The notes: generated by a model not told the origin, from the sequence alone. A stretch of 64,000 nt of DNA from Streptomyces katrae (GCF_002028425.1 NZ_CP020042.1:3472001-3536000); one strand, 5' to 3'. Numbered from the stretch's first letter, positions 35,120 through 44,267 are shown. A program made the numbers and translations.

Positions 35120-36316
35120 ATGGATGGTGTGACGGACGAAGACGTGAAGGAAGACGGGGGCGTCGGGGACATGGCGGACACGGCGGACACGGCCGACGAG
35201 GCGGCGGAACGGACGAAGCGGGCCGTGGAGGCCTGGCGGGCGGCCACGCGGGTGCTGACGCGCAGCCCCCGGGCCGAGACCGTCGGGGAACTGCTCGCGG
35301 AGCTGGCGGACGCCCCGTACGACATGGACGCGTCCGCCGACCTCTACGGGGACGGGGTCGTCGCCGAGCTGGAGCGGCGGGTCGCCGACCTGCTGGGCAC
35401 CGAGGACGCCGCCTTCTTCCCCACGGGGACGATGGCCCAGCAGATCGCCCTGCGCTGCTGGGCGGGCCGCACCGGGAACCCCGTGGTCGCGATGCACCCG
35501 ATGGGCCACCCCGAGCGGTGGGAGGGCGGCGCGCTGTCGACGGTGTCGGGGCTGCGCACGGTCCACCCGGTGGAGGAGCTGCGCCAGCCGACGCCGGAGG
35601 AGGTCCGGGACCACCCCGAGCCCTTCGGCACGCTGATGCTGGAGCTGCCGCTGCGCGACGCCGGGTTCCTGCTGCCCTCGTGGGAGGAGCTGACGGGGCT
35701 CGTGGACGCCGCCCGGGAGCGGGACGCGGTGGTCCACTTCGACGGGGCCCGGCTGTGGGAGTGCACCGTCCACTTCGGCCGCCCCCTGGCGGAGATCGCC
35801 GGGCTGGCCGACTCGGTCTACGTGTCCTTCTACAAGTCCCTGGGCGGCCTGAGCGGGGCCTGCCTGGCGGGGGCCCGCGGCTTCGTGGAGGAGACCCGCG
35901 TCTGGCGCCACCGGTACGGGGGCCAGATCTTCCGCCAGTTCCCCCAGGCCCTGTCGGCCCTGGCCGGCCTCGACCGGGAGCTGCCCCGGCTCCCGGCGTA
36001 CGTCGAGCAGGCCCGGATGGTCGCGGGAGCGCTGCGCGAGGGCTTCGAGGCGGCCGGGGTGCCGTGGTTCCGGATCAACCCCGGGGTACCGCACACGCAC
36101 CAGTTCCAGGTGTGGCTCCCGCACGAGCCGGACCGCCTGACCGAAGCGGGCACACGGCTGGCGGAGGAGGAGGGCACGGTCCTGTTCGGGCGGTGGAGCG
36201 CGGAGGGGGTCGCGCCGGGCCTGTCGATGACGGAGGTCACGGTGACGCAGCCGGGGCTGGCGTGGACGCCGCAGGACGTCCGGGAGGCAGTGGCGGGGTT
36301 CTTGGCGCGGGTGTAG
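35120..36316 (+). CDS. Threonine aldolase-like PLP-dependent beta-eliminating lyase
   Basis: A 398-aa fold-type I PLP enzyme of the low-specificity threonine aldolase/beta-eliminating lyase family. Visible are DMDASADLYGDGVVAELERR, AAFFPTGTMAQQIALR, HFDGARLWECTVHFGRPLAE and the PLP-lysine SFYKSLGGLSGACLAG. The Thr aldolase reaction gives glycine and acetaldehyde, but other C-C cleavages are possible. The start ATG at 35120 lies after GATCGTGGG; upstream frame is repeat-derived. It is divergent from the panC operon and precedes array 2. Confidence 0.85.
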   Translation: MDGVTDEDVKEDGGVGDMADTADTADEAAERTKRAVEAWRAATRVLTRSPRAETVGELLAELADAPYDMDASADLYGDGVVAELERRVADLLGTEDAAFFPTGTMAQQIALRCWAGRTGNPVVAMHPMGHPERWEGGALSTVSGLRTVHPVEELRQPTPEEVRDHPEPFGTLMLELPLRDAGFLLPSWEELTGLVDAARERDAVVHFDGARLWECTVHFGRPLAEIAGLADSVYVSFYKSLGGLSGACLAGARGFVEETRVWRHRYGGQIFRQFPQALSALAGLDRELPRLPAYVEQARMVAGALREGFEAAGVPWFRINPGVPHTHQFQVWLPHEPDRLTEAGTRLAEEEGTVLFGRWSAEGVAPGLSMTEVTVTQPGLAWTPQDVREAVAGFLARV

Positions 36317-36451
36317 GGGGTGGGGCGCGGGCCCGCTTTTGCCCCCGCGAGGGGCCGGGGCGGGTCGGCGGCTGCCCACCCGCCTCGGGCGGGGTCCGCG
36401 CGGACCGGCAACGGCCGGCGGACCGGGGGCGGGGAGGGCGGGACCACACTC

Positions 36452-36740
36452 GGCGGTCTCAGGGATGGGTTGGGGCTTTCCCGTCAGTCTCATCGTCCTT
36501 CCACGTCGGGCCGCCCTGTCAAGGGCGCTCCTTCGTCGCGTCGCTTCGCGATCGCCTGCGGCGACCCTTGACAGGCCGTCCCGCCACGGAAAAACGAAGA
36601 CTGCCGGGAAACCCCCAAAGGAACGGGACGGACGTTCATTGGACATGCGGCCGTATCAGCGACCCTTCGGGGTCGTCGGGGGCTGGCAGACAGGGCATCC
36701 GGGCCGACATCGACCGTAATCGGGGCCGTAATCCGCGCCA
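36452..36740 (+). repeat. Hairpin end element, copy C (left end of array 2)
   Basis: Nearly identical to copy A and in the same orientation, beginning GGCGGTCTCAGGGAT. It has the same CCTGTCAAGGG ... CCCTTGACAGG arms and outer arms. Copies A and C are direct repeats about 31 kb apart, with housekeeping genes between them. Confidence 0.8.
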
Positions 36741-37150
36741 GATCGCTACGCGCTCCTCCCGTCTCAGCGTCTACCAGCCGCCTGGGGCCGCTGCCCGCAC
36801 CAAAGGCCGACAGAATCGTCATCCGGGGCCGGTGGGCGCCACAAATCGCTACGCGCTCCTCCCGTCCCGGCGTCCGACGGCGTCTTGGGCTGATACCTGC
36901 ACCAAATGACGAACAGGTCGGCATCCGGGCTTGCGGGCGCGCCAGATCGCTACGCGCTGCCGAGATTCCGGCGGCTGCCGGTCGTCCGGGGCTGTTGCCT
37001 GCACCAGAAGACGAACAGAGCAGTGTCCGGGGCACCCGGGCGCAACAGATCGCTACGCGCTCCTCTCGTCTCGGCGTCCGGCCGCCGTCTGGGGCTGATA
37101 TCCGCACCCAATGACGAACAGGGGGGCCTGACGAGGAGGTTGACCAGGCA
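36741..37150 (+). repeat. Repeat array 2, left arm: four forward 103-bp units
   Basis: The GATCGCTACGCGCTCCTC core begins at 36741, 36844, 36945 and 37048 (spacings 103, 101, 103), with the second block TGCACCAAATGACGAACAG in each unit. The fifth position is lost where the cargo gene region starts. The units match those of array 1 in length and in both conserved blocks. Confidence 0.85.
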
Positions 37151-37281
37151 AGTTGTTGCGCACACCCCCGGTCGACATGTCTCGACGGGCAGGAGAGCAT
37201 GAGGGTAGGGACTCCTGGGCTGGTCGTCATGGGCGTGGTCCGAGTCCCTCTCGATCCCTCCCCCTCAGGTGAGGAATTCTG

Positions 37282-37869
37282 ATGAACCAGCGAACCCGTA
37301 GAACCCTGTGCACCACCCTCATGGCCTGTTCACTCGCCGTCGGGCCGGTCACCGCCGCACGGGCCGTCAACGCCCCGGCGGCGGGTCCGTCCGGTTCGGA
37401 GTGCTTCGTCGAAGCCAAGGCGGGCGATGCGACGAAAGCGACGGTCACGGGCGGGGGCTTCGCAAAGGCCAAGGGAAAGGTCTTCCTCGACCAGACCGAC
37501 GGCGACGGCGGCGGCACCGCCACAGTGGGCGACGACGGTACGTTCACCTCCGGCGAGGTACCGGCCGGTAAATACGTCGCCTTCCAGCAAGGTGGTCCGC
37601 GCGTGAACTGCGTGGGTGGACAGGAAGCCCAGGACATCGTCAACCAGAAGCTGATCCTCTCCGAGCAGACCCGCGGCACCAACGAGGGCTGGGCCCAGGG
37701 GAGGAAGCTGGCCAAGTCCGGTGCCTGTGACGCGAAAGCCGAACCGCGGACGCCGAACCTTCATGGGCTTGCCGCCGATTCAGAGGCCCAGAAGAAGGCC
37801 GAAGAGGCCTACAAGAACGCGTACTCCGCCTCCTTCGGCAAAGCCATCGACTTCTACTGCCACCACTAG
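37282..37869 (+). CDS. Secreted protein inside repeat array 2, unknown
   Basis: 195 aa with a clear signal peptide (TTLMACSLAVGPVTAARA, cleavage near residue 28). The mature part has a beta-rich segment (ATVTGGGFAKAKGKVFLDQT, DDGTFTSGEVPAGKYVAF) with cysteines in GSECFVEA and RVNCVGGQ, then a helical end (EEAYKNAYSASFGKAIDFYC). The ATG at 37282 follows GTGAGGAA. Third positions are less GC-biased than in neighbouring genes. No family recognised. It sits where the 103-bp units change from forward to inverted, as though carried by the repeat structure. Confidence 0.8.
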   Translation: MNQRTRRTLCTTLMACSLAVGPVTAARAVNAPAAGPSGSECFVEAKAGDATKATVTGGGFAKAKGKVFLDQTDGDGGGTATVGDDGTFTSGEVPAGKYVAFQQGGPRVNCVGGQEAQDIVNQKLILSEQTRGTNEGWAQGRKLAKSGACDAKAEPRTPNLHGLAADSEAQKKAEEAYKNAYSASFGKAIDFYCHH

Positions 37870-37874
37870 CCGGT

Positions 37875-38141
37875 CGGGTGCGGATATCGGCCCCAGACGG
37901 CGGCCGGACGCCGAACGAGAGGAGCGCGTAGCGATCTGGCGCGCCCGCAAGCCCGGATGCCGACCTGTTCGTCATTTGGTGCAGGTATCAGCCCAAGACG
38001 GCCGTCAGACGCCGGGACGGGAGGAGCGCGTAGCGATTTGTGGCGCCCCCCGGCCCCGGATGACGATCCTGTCGGCCTTTGGTGCGGGCAGCGGCCCCAG
38101 GCGGCTGGTAGACGCTGAGACGGGAGGAGCGCGTAGCGATC
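37875..38141 (-). repeat. Repeat array 2, right arm: three inverted 103-bp units
   Basis: Inverted cores end at 37936, 38038 and 38141 (spacings 102 and 103). The first starts directly after the cargo gene stop at 37869. Together with the left arm it forms a split inverted array around the gene. Confidence 0.85.
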
Positions 38142-38430
38142 TGTTGCGGATTACGGCCCCGGATGGCAATCCTGTCGGCCCGGATGCCTGGCGAGGCGGC
38201 CCCCGACGACCCCGAAGGGTCGCTGATACGGCCGCATGTCCAATGAACGTCCGTCCCGTTCCTTTGGGGGTTTCCCGGCAGTCTTCGTTTTTCCGTGGCG
38301 GGACGGCCTGTCAAGGGTCGCCGCAGGCGATCGCGAAGCGACGCGACGAAGGAGCGCCCTTGACAGGGTGGCCCGACGCGGAAGGACGATGAGACTGACG
38401 GAAAAGCCCCAACCCCTCCCTGAGACCGCC
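38142..38430 (-). repeat. Hairpin end element, copy D (right end of array 2, inverted)
   Basis: Inverted near-identical copy of copy C, with the CCTGTCAAGGG / CCCTTGACAGG stem at about 38308-38370 and ending TGAGACCGCC at 38430. It closes array 2. Beyond it, 38431-38525 is C-rich non-coding DNA with nothing recognisable. Confidence 0.8.
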
Positions 38431-38525
38431 CCGCCGGGACCCCGCCCTCCCCACCCCCGCTCCGCCGCCCCGCTCCCGCCCCACGGGGACCCTGCGCCTC
38501 GGCCCCCCACCCCCACCCCACCCCC

Positions 38526-38738
38526 TCAGCACGTCCGCGTCCCGTGGACGAACAGCCGGGTCAGGGCGTGGCGCCAGGGGTGGGTGGTGGGGGCGCCCTC
38601 GACGGCGGCTTCGAACTGGGCCGCCGTGCGCAGGGAGCGCAGGACGGCCAGGTCGTCGCGGCCCGGGGGCGGGGGCATGGGGGTGCCGTGCTGGGAGGCG
38701 CGGTAGGTGTCGACGAGGTACTGCTCTATCGCGGTCAT
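38526..38738 (-). CDS. Small hypothetical protein, 70 aa
   Basis: Reads MTAIEQYLVDTYRASQHGTP and ends TRLFVHGTRTC. Helical and charged with no signal or span. Codon bias is typical. It is divergent from the DUF5937 regulator, sharing the palindromic operator candidate at 38773-38801, so it may be the regulator's target. I do not recognise the family. Confidence 0.7.
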   Translation of the reverse strand: MTAIEQYLVDTYRASQHGTPMPPPPGRDDLAVLRSLRTAAQFEAAVEGAPTTHPWRHALTRLFVHGTRTC

Positions 38739-38772
38739 GACTCCACCCTCACCCCGTCGGCCGCGGTCCGCG

Positions 38773-38801
38773 CGTCGATTGACGCGAGGCGTCAATCGAC
38801 G
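38773..38801. promoter_or_regulatory. Perfect 13-bp inverted repeat (operator candidate)
   Basis: CGTCGATTGACGC and GCGTCAATCGACG are separated by GAG. It lies 34 bp upstream of the 70-aa gene and 114 bp upstream of the DUF5937/ArsR-type gene. This is a textbook dimer-binding site for a winged-helix repressor. Confidence 0.7.
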
Positions 38802-38915
38802 CCTCCCACCTGCGGCGGAGCCCCCGCCCGGCCACCCGGACGGCCCCGGGGTCGGGCGTGTCGGCGGGGCCACCCCGGGGGTCCGGGCGGGGGTGGCGGC
38901 CGACAGAATGGGGCG

Positions 38916-40040
38916 ATGAGCGTGACCATCGACATCGCCGGGCTCCCCGTGGAGCGGATCGCCTTCGCGCCCTCCCCGCTCGCCGAGCTCTGCATGACCC
39001 TGCACGCGCTCTCGCAGCCCGCCCACCATCCGGCGCTGCATTCCTGGACGAGGACGACCAGGGCCTCGCTCGACCCCTGCTTGGCCGAGCGGCTCCTTGA
39101 GGCCGATTTCATGTGGCGCAGTTCCTTCTCCGACGTCTTCATGGCCTTCGCCGGTGTCCCGGGCGGCAGCGGCCGCCCCGGGGCGACCCTGGCCGAGGAG
39201 CTGGACGTCCTCGACCGGTTGGACGACGAGCGGTTCGTGCTGGCCGCGCTGGAGCACTGCTGGCTGGCGCTCTACAACGAGGGCGGCGCCCCGTCCCCGC
39301 TCACGGACGCCGGCGCCCGGGCCAAGGCGCTGGAGACGGCGGCCGCGCGCGGTCCGGGGCGGCTGGAGTTCACCCGGCGGCTGCTGGACGACCCCGTGTC
39401 CGTGCGGGTCTGGCTGAGGCGGCTGCTGGAGGACTGTGACGAGGCCTTCTTCGCCGAGACCTGGCGGCGGATCGAGCCGCGGCAGACGGCGGACGCCCGG
39501 CACAAGACGGAGGTGCTGCGCCACCGGGGGCTGTCGGCCGTGCTGAAGGAGGTGTCCTCGGCGCTGAGCGTGGACGAGGCGCACACGGTGATCACCGCCG
39601 ACAAGATGGTCAACGGCCAGGCCACCGCCACCGATCCGGAGGTGGGCCACGGTCTGCTGTTCGTCCCGACCAACTTCGGCTGGCCGCACCTGCTCGTGCT
39701 GCACGCACCGGGCTGGATGCCGGTGGTCCACTACCCCCTGGAGTCGCCGGAGCTGCCCTCGGAGCCGCCGTCGGTGGAGCTGGTGCAGCGCCGGATGGAG
39801 GCGCTGGCGCACCCCATGCGGATGCTGCTGTGCCGCAGCCTGGCGCGGGCCCCGTACACGACCAGCGAGCTGGCCCGGGTGTACGGGATATCCGCGCCGG
39901 AGGTCTCCCGGCACCTGGCCGTCCTGAAGAGGGCGGGGCTGATGCAGACCCGGCGTCAGGGGCGCTACGTCCAGCACCAGTTGGACCTGTCCGTGGTCGC
40001 GCGGATAGGCCCCGACCTCATCGAGGGCATCCTCCGCTGA
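38916..40040 (+). CDS. DUF5937/ArsR-type winged-helix transcriptional regulator
   Basis: 374 aa. Residues 1-270 form the DUF5937 domain (ERIAFAPSPLAELCMTLHAL, GRLEFTRRLLDDPVSVRVWL), and the C-terminal 85 residues an ArsR-like HTH: MEALAHPMRMLLCRSLARAP, YGISAPEVSRHLAVLKRAGL. Such proteins are common in Streptomyces and mostly uncharacterised. Start ATG at 38916 (MSVTIDIAGLP). It reads away from the palindrome at 38773-38801, its probable own operator. Confidence 0.9.
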   Translation: MSVTIDIAGLPVERIAFAPSPLAELCMTLHALSQPAHHPALHSWTRTTRASLDPCLAERLLEADFMWRSSFSDVFMAFAGVPGGSGRPGATLAEELDVLDRLDDERFVLAALEHCWLALYNEGGAPSPLTDAGARAKALETAAARGPGRLEFTRRLLDDPVSVRVWLRRLLEDCDEAFFAETWRRIEPRQTADARHKTEVLRHRGLSAVLKEVSSALSVDEAHTVITADKMVNGQATATDPEVGHGLLFVPTNFGWPHLLVLHAPGWMPVVHYPLESPELPSEPPSVELVQRRMEALAHPMRMLLCRSLARAPYTTSELARVYGISAPEVSRHLAVLKRAGLMQTRRQGRYVQHQLDLSVVARIGPDLIEGILR

Positions 40041-40260
40041 CCTCCCGCCGCCGACCTCCCGGCGCCCCCGGTCCGGGGTCCGGACGGTGGCCGGATTTCG
40101 CCGTTACCCGTCGGCGCGGACCGACCGATATCCGGATTTCACAAACCGGAAGCAGTGAAAAGCCTGGCGACGGCGGCGGATTGCTGCCTAACGTGCCCCC
40201 ACCGCTCACCCCGCAGGCCGCTCCACCCCGCAGTCGCTCCCGTGCCGTGAAAGGACTTTC

Positions 40261-41811
40261 ATGCCTTCTCGCCGTATAGCCGCAGCAACCGCCGCCCTGG
40301 CGGCCGCGGCCCTCGTCTCCCCGCTGCTCCTCGCCGGCCCGGCCGGCGCGTCGAGCCCGCAGAGCGACGCCGCCCGGGGCGACGCCCTGGCCAGGAAACT
40401 GGTCAAGGAGGCGACCGGCAAGGGCGCCAACAACCACCTGAAGGTCTTCCAGTCGATCGCCGACTACAACAACGGCACCCGCGTCGCCGGGTCGAAGGGG
40501 CACGAGCAGTCCGCCAAGTACGTCGAGGGCGTGCTGAAGGCCGCCGGGTACGAGGTCTCGCGGCACGAGTTCGACTTCGTGTACGTCGAGACGATCGCGG
40601 AGACCCTGAAGGTCAACGGCGCGAACGGGCGCGACGTCCCGCTCAAGCTGATGACGTACACCGCGAGCGGCCCGGAGGGCGGGGTCACCGCCCCGGTCGC
40701 GGTCGTACCGGTCGACGCGGACGGCTCCAACGGCTGCGATGCCGCCGACTTCGCCCCCGGCGCGTTCACCGGCAAGATCGCCCTGGTCAAGCGCGGCGGC
40801 TGCACCTTCGCCGTGAAGCAGGCGAACGCGGCGGCGGCCGGCGCGGTCGGCGCGGTCATCTACAACAACACCGCGGGCGCCCTGAACGGCACCCTCGGCG
40901 ACCCGAACGCGGGCAAGGTCCCCACCGGCGGCATCAGCCAGGCCGACGGCGAGAAGCTGGCCGCCGAGGCCGCCGCCGGGCCGGTGGAGGTGACCCTCGA
41001 CGTCCGCCAGTTCCGCGAGAACCGCAAGACCTGGAACGTCATCGCGGAGACGAAGGGCGGCGACGCGGACAACACGGTCTTCCTCGGCGCCCACCTGGAC
41101 TCGGTCGCCGCGGGTCCCGGCATCAACGACAACGGCTCCGGCTCGGCCGGCATCCTCCAGGTCGCGCAGCGCCTCGCGAGCGAGCAGAAGAAGATCAAGA
41201 ACAAGGTCAAGTTCGCCTGGTGGTCGGCGGAGGAGTTCGGCCTGCTCGGCTCGGAGGCGTACGTGGCCTCGCTGACCCCGGAGCAGAAGAAGCAGATCAA
41301 GCTCTACCTGAACTTCGACATGATCGCCTCGCCCAACGCCGCCTACTTCGTCTACGACGGCGACGACTCCGACAAGGTCGGTTCGGGCCCGGGCCCGGAG
41401 GGTTCGGCGCAGCTGGAGAAGCAGATCACCGACTTCCTCGACGCGCAGAAGATCCCGCACGAGGGCAGTGACTTCACCGGCCGCTCGGACTACGGCCCGT
41501 TCATCGAGGCGGGCATCCCGTCCGGTGGCACGGACACCGGCGCCGAGGGCATCAAGACCCCGGCGCAGGCCGCGAAGTTCGGCGGTCAGGCGGGTGTCGC
41601 CTACGACGTCAACTACCACGGCAAGGGCGACGACATCGGCAACATCGACCAGAAGGCCCTCGACATCAACGTCGACGTGATCGCGAACGCGGTGGGCCAC
41701 TACGCCTACGACCTGGCGCCGCTGTCGCAGCCGGTCGTCTCGAAGCCGACCACCGGCTCGGGCAACGGCGGCGGTCTGCGCCCGGGCCACGACCACGAGG
41801 CCGCCGAGTAG
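40261..41811 (+). CDS. Secreted M28-family zinc aminopeptidase
   Basis: 516 aa with a signal peptide (AAATAALAAAALVSPLLLA), a PA domain insert (GRDVPLKLMTYTASGPEGGV) and the M28 catalytic core. Zinc ligands and the catalytic pair are in GAHLDSVAAGPGINDNGSGS (H, D), WWSAEEFGLLGSEAY (E-E), LNFDMIASPNAA (D) and VAYDVNYHGKGDDI (H). It resembles the Streptomyces aminopeptidase that removes N-terminal hydrophobic residues, extended with a PA domain. The start ATG follows GAAAGGA. A long leader (40041-40260) suggests its own promoter. Confidence 0.92.
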   Translation: MPSRRIAAATAALAAAALVSPLLLAGPAGASSPQSDAARGDALARKLVKEATGKGANNHLKVFQSIADYNNGTRVAGSKGHEQSAKYVEGVLKAAGYEVSRHEFDFVYVETIAETLKVNGANGRDVPLKLMTYTASGPEGGVTAPVAVVPVDADGSNGCDAADFAPGAFTGKIALVKRGGCTFAVKQANAAAAGAVGAVIYNNTAGALNGTLGDPNAGKVPTGGISQADGEKLAAEAAAGPVEVTLDVRQFRENRKTWNVIAETKGGDADNTVFLGAHLDSVAAGPGINDNGSGSAGILQVAQRLASEQKKIKNKVKFAWWSAEEFGLLGSEAYVASLTPEQKKQIKLYLNFDMIASPNAAYFVYDGDDSDKVGSGPGPEGSAQLEKQITDFLDAQKIPHEGSDFTGRSDYGPFIEAGIPSGGTDTGAEGIKTPAQAAKFGGQAGVAYDVNYHGKGDDIGNIDQKALDINVDVIANAVGHYAYDLAPLSQPVVSKPTTGSGNGGGLRPGHDHEAAE

Positions 41812-41850
41812 GCGGAACAGGCGTCGTAGGCAGAGCGAGCGGCAGCACGG

Positions 41851-41884
41851 AGGGGCCGGCATCCCGCGGGGGTGTCCGGCCCCT
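41851..41884. terminator. Convergent terminator after the M28 gene
   Basis: A 9-bp stem AGGGGCCGG (41851-41859) with CCGGCCCCT (41876-41884), loop 16 nt, between the convergent genes ending at 41811 and 41908. Confidence 0.65.
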
Positions 41885-41907
41885 TCGCCGCACCCCGCCC
41901 CGCGGGG

Positions 41908-42972
41908 CTACGCCCCCGCCCACCCCGCCGTGACGTACGCGATCGCGCGTGCCACCTCGTCGCGCCGGCCGGGGTCCGCCCGGACGGAGCGGGCGAGTTC
42001 CAGGTGGAGGAAGCGCGTTGCGAGCTCGGCGGCCAGCCGGCCCTGGGCGTTGCCGCGGCCCGACATCCGGCAGCCGGTGCTCCATGCCCGGCAGGGGCGG
42101 ACGCCCCGGGAGGCCAGCTCGTCGGCGAGCCGTGCGGCGTCGGCGGCCGCCGCGTCGCCCGCCCCGGTGGAGACGACGGCTCCGGCGCCGGGGACGGTGG
42201 AGTCGGCGAAGCCGTGCAGCTGGATGCCGGGCAGGCCCCGCCGGGTCAGCTCGGCGATGACGGCGTGGAAGACCGAGTCGGTGCGGTGCGCCATGTCGGC
42301 CTCCCCGGTGCCACCGCCGCCTCCACCGCCGCTCCCCGCTCCGGCCCCGGCCGCGTTCGCGTCCCCGGCCCCGTCGCCCTCCTCCCCCTCACCGTCGCCC
42401 CCGCCCGGGCCGCCGGCCGCTTTGCGGTGGGCGCCCGCCAGGACCATGACCCCGCCCGGGGTCCCGCGCAGTACGGCGACCCCGAGCCGTTCGGTGTCCT
42501 GGTCGGCGATCGGGTGCGGGACCTGTACCGACCAGCGCACCGGGGCACCGAGGTCGACGTAGACCCGGCCCCAGCCCCGGTTGGCGGAGCCGGAGCGGGC
42601 AGCGGCGTCCGCGACCTCCGCGTAGCGGCGGCCGCCCGGGCCGTCGGTGAAGGTGTCGAGGCGGTAGTCCACCCCGGCGAGGCGGGTCCGTCCCTTTTCG
42701 ACATCCCCGTCCAAAAGGGATGAAATACCCGCAAGCACGGCGGACCTCTCCGCCTCGGTGGGGGTGCGATAACCGCCCCGCACCCCGAATTCGGAGGTGA
42801 ATCGGGTCACCCGGTCGAGCAGATCGGTGGCCTGCGCCACAGGCGCCGGAACGGATGCCTCCGCCTTTTTAGCCGAATTGGTCGGGCGAAAAGCGGCATA
42901 ACCGACGATCATCATGATCATTAGGCAAATGATCACCGGGATCGTTATGTTTTTCGTCAATTTCACCGTCAT
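41908..42972 (-). CDS. Membrane-anchored protein, putative hydrolase, next to the poly-gamma-glutamate locus
   Basis: 354 aa with one N-terminal span (IPVIICLMIMMIVGYAAF). The exported domain has conserved-looking polar motifs: VPHPIADQDTERLGVAV, VMVLAGAHR, then a Gly/Glu/Asp-rich insert, DMAHRTDSVFHAVIAEL and GIQLHGFADSTV. The His-rich motifs hint at a zinc hydrolase, perhaps in poly-gamma-glutamate turnover, but I cannot confirm a family. The ATG at 42972 is used (a GTG lies one codon before it); only 20 bp separate it from the divergent capA start. Its first ~120 bp are more AT-rich than the neighbourhood. Confidence 0.6.
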   Translation of the reverse strand: MTVKLTKNITIPVIICLMIMMIVGYAAFRPTNSAKKAEASVPAPVAQATDLLDRVTRFTSEFGVRGGYRTPTEAERSAVLAGISSLLDGDVEKGRTRLAGVDYRLDTFTDGPGGRRYAEVADAAARSGSANRGWGRVYVDLGAPVRWSVQVPHPIADQDTERLGVAVLRGTPGGVMVLAGAHRKAAGGPGGGDGEGEEGDGAGDANAAGAGAGSGGGGGGGTGEADMAHRTDSVFHAVIAELTRRGLPGIQLHGFADSTVPGAGAVVSTGAGDAAAADAARLADELASRGVRPCRAWSTGCRMSGRGNAQGRLAAELATRFLHLELARSVRADPGRRDEVARAIAYVTAGWAGA

Positions 42973-42992
42973 CACTGGCTGAAAATAACCGA

Positions 42993-44267
42993 ATGAACCC
43001 CCGCCCCACCCGACTGGTCTCTCCCAGGGCCCTCACCGCGCTCCTGTGCGCGTCGCTGAGCCTCGCCCTCGCGGGATGCGGCCTCCTCGGCAGTGCCACC
43101 GGCGGCGGTGCAGGCGGTGACGGCGGCGACGGCGGCGACGGCGTCAAGGGCGGCGGCCGGTCCTTCTCGGTCGCCGCGGCCGGCGACATCCTCATCCACC
43201 CCCAGCTCACCGACCAGGCGGCCCGGGACGCGCGGGCGGCCGGGCGCACGGGGTACGACTTCGACCGGATCATGGCGGGGGTCAAGCCGGTCATCAGCAA
43301 GGCCGACCTCGGCATCTGCCACATGGAGCCGGTCCTGGGCGAGCCGAACGGCCCCTTCCAGACCTATCCCGATTTCCTCGTCCCGCCCCAGATCGCGAAG
43401 ACGGTCAAGAGCATCGGCTACGACACCTGCTCCACGGCCTCCAACCACACCCTCGACCACGGCCCCGAAGGCGTGTACCGCACCCTCGACACCCTGGACC
43501 GCGAGGGCCTCCGGCACACCGGCTCCGCCCGCAGCCAGCAGGAGGCGGACAAGCCGAACATCCTGGACGTCAAGGGCGTCAAGGTCGCCCAGATCTCCTT
43601 CGCCTCCGGCTTCAACGGCCGCCAGGTCCCCCAGGACAAGCCCTGGCTGGCCAACCTGGTCAGCGTCAAGGCCGTGGCCGCGGCCGAGAAGCGGGCCCGC
43701 GCGGCCGGCGCCGAGGTGGTGATCCTCTCCGTCCACTGGGGCCGCGAGCACCAGCCCGACCCCAGCGGCCCCCAGCTGGAACTGGCCCGCCAGATCGCCA
43801 GGGAGACCGGGGTCGACCTGGTCATCGGCCACCACGCCCACGTCGTCCAGCCGATGGAGAAGATCGACGGCACCTGGGTCGCGTACGGGCTCGGCAACCA
43901 GCTCGCCCGCCACGACGTGCCCAGCGGCCTCACCGAAGAGGGCGCCATCGGCTGGTTCGACTTCACCGAGAAGAGCGGCAAGTGGGAGGTGCGGGCCCGC
44001 TACGTGCCGACCTACACCGACATCCCGCCGGACCCCGAGAGCGCCCCCGGCACCGCCCTGCCCGGAGCCGGGACCGCCCCCGTCCGCGACCACCGGCTGG
44101 TCGACGTCGCCGCCGCCCTCGCCTCCGGTACCACCCCCGACGGGAAGGAGCTGCTGCCCGAGCAGCGCGCCCGCTACCGCCTGGCCTTCGAACGCACCCG
44201 GGGCACGCTGCTCAACCGCGGCGCCGCCAAGGACGGACTGCGCCCGCTTCGGGAGCTGCCCGACTGA
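42993..44267 (+). CDS. capA: CapA/PgsA-type lipoprotein
   Basis: 424 aa with a lipoprotein signal (SLSLALAGC, Cys29) and a metallophosphatase-like CapA domain: AAAGDILIHPQLTD, KADLGICHMEPVLG, TASNHTLDHGPEG, HWGREHQPDPSG, GHHAHVVQP. In Bacillus, CapA/PgsA is a membrane-anchored component of the poly-gamma-glutamate synthase. Here it is lipidated, starts a run with PgsB and PgsC, and lies divergently to an unknown membrane-anchored protein. Start ATG 42993 is close to the divergent start, so the mRNA may have little leader. Confidence 0.88.
   Translation: MNPRPTRLVSPRALTALLCASLSLALAGCGLLGSATGGGAGGDGGDGGDGVKGGGRSFSVAAAGDILIHPQLTDQAARDARAAGRTGYDFDRIMAGVKPVISKADLGICHMEPVLGEPNGPFQTYPDFLVPPQIAKTVKSIGYDTCSTASNHTLDHGPEGVYRTLDTLDREGLRHTGSARSQQEADKPNILDVKGVKVAQISFASGFNGRQVPQDKPWLANLVSVKAVAAAEKRARAAGAEVVILSVHWGREHQPDPSGPQLELARQIARETGVDLVIGHHAHVVQPMEKIDGTWVAYGLGNQLARHDVPSGLTEEGAIGWFDFTEKSGKWEVRARYVPTYTDIPPDPESAPGTALPGAGTAPVRDHRLVDVAAALASGTTPDGKELLPEQRARYRLAFERTRGTLLNRGAAKDGLRPLRELPD

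Noticed and set aside
36741..38141. Integron cassette with attC sites
   Set aside because: No integrase, and no recognisable attC core sequences. Only the central position of the gene is suggestive.
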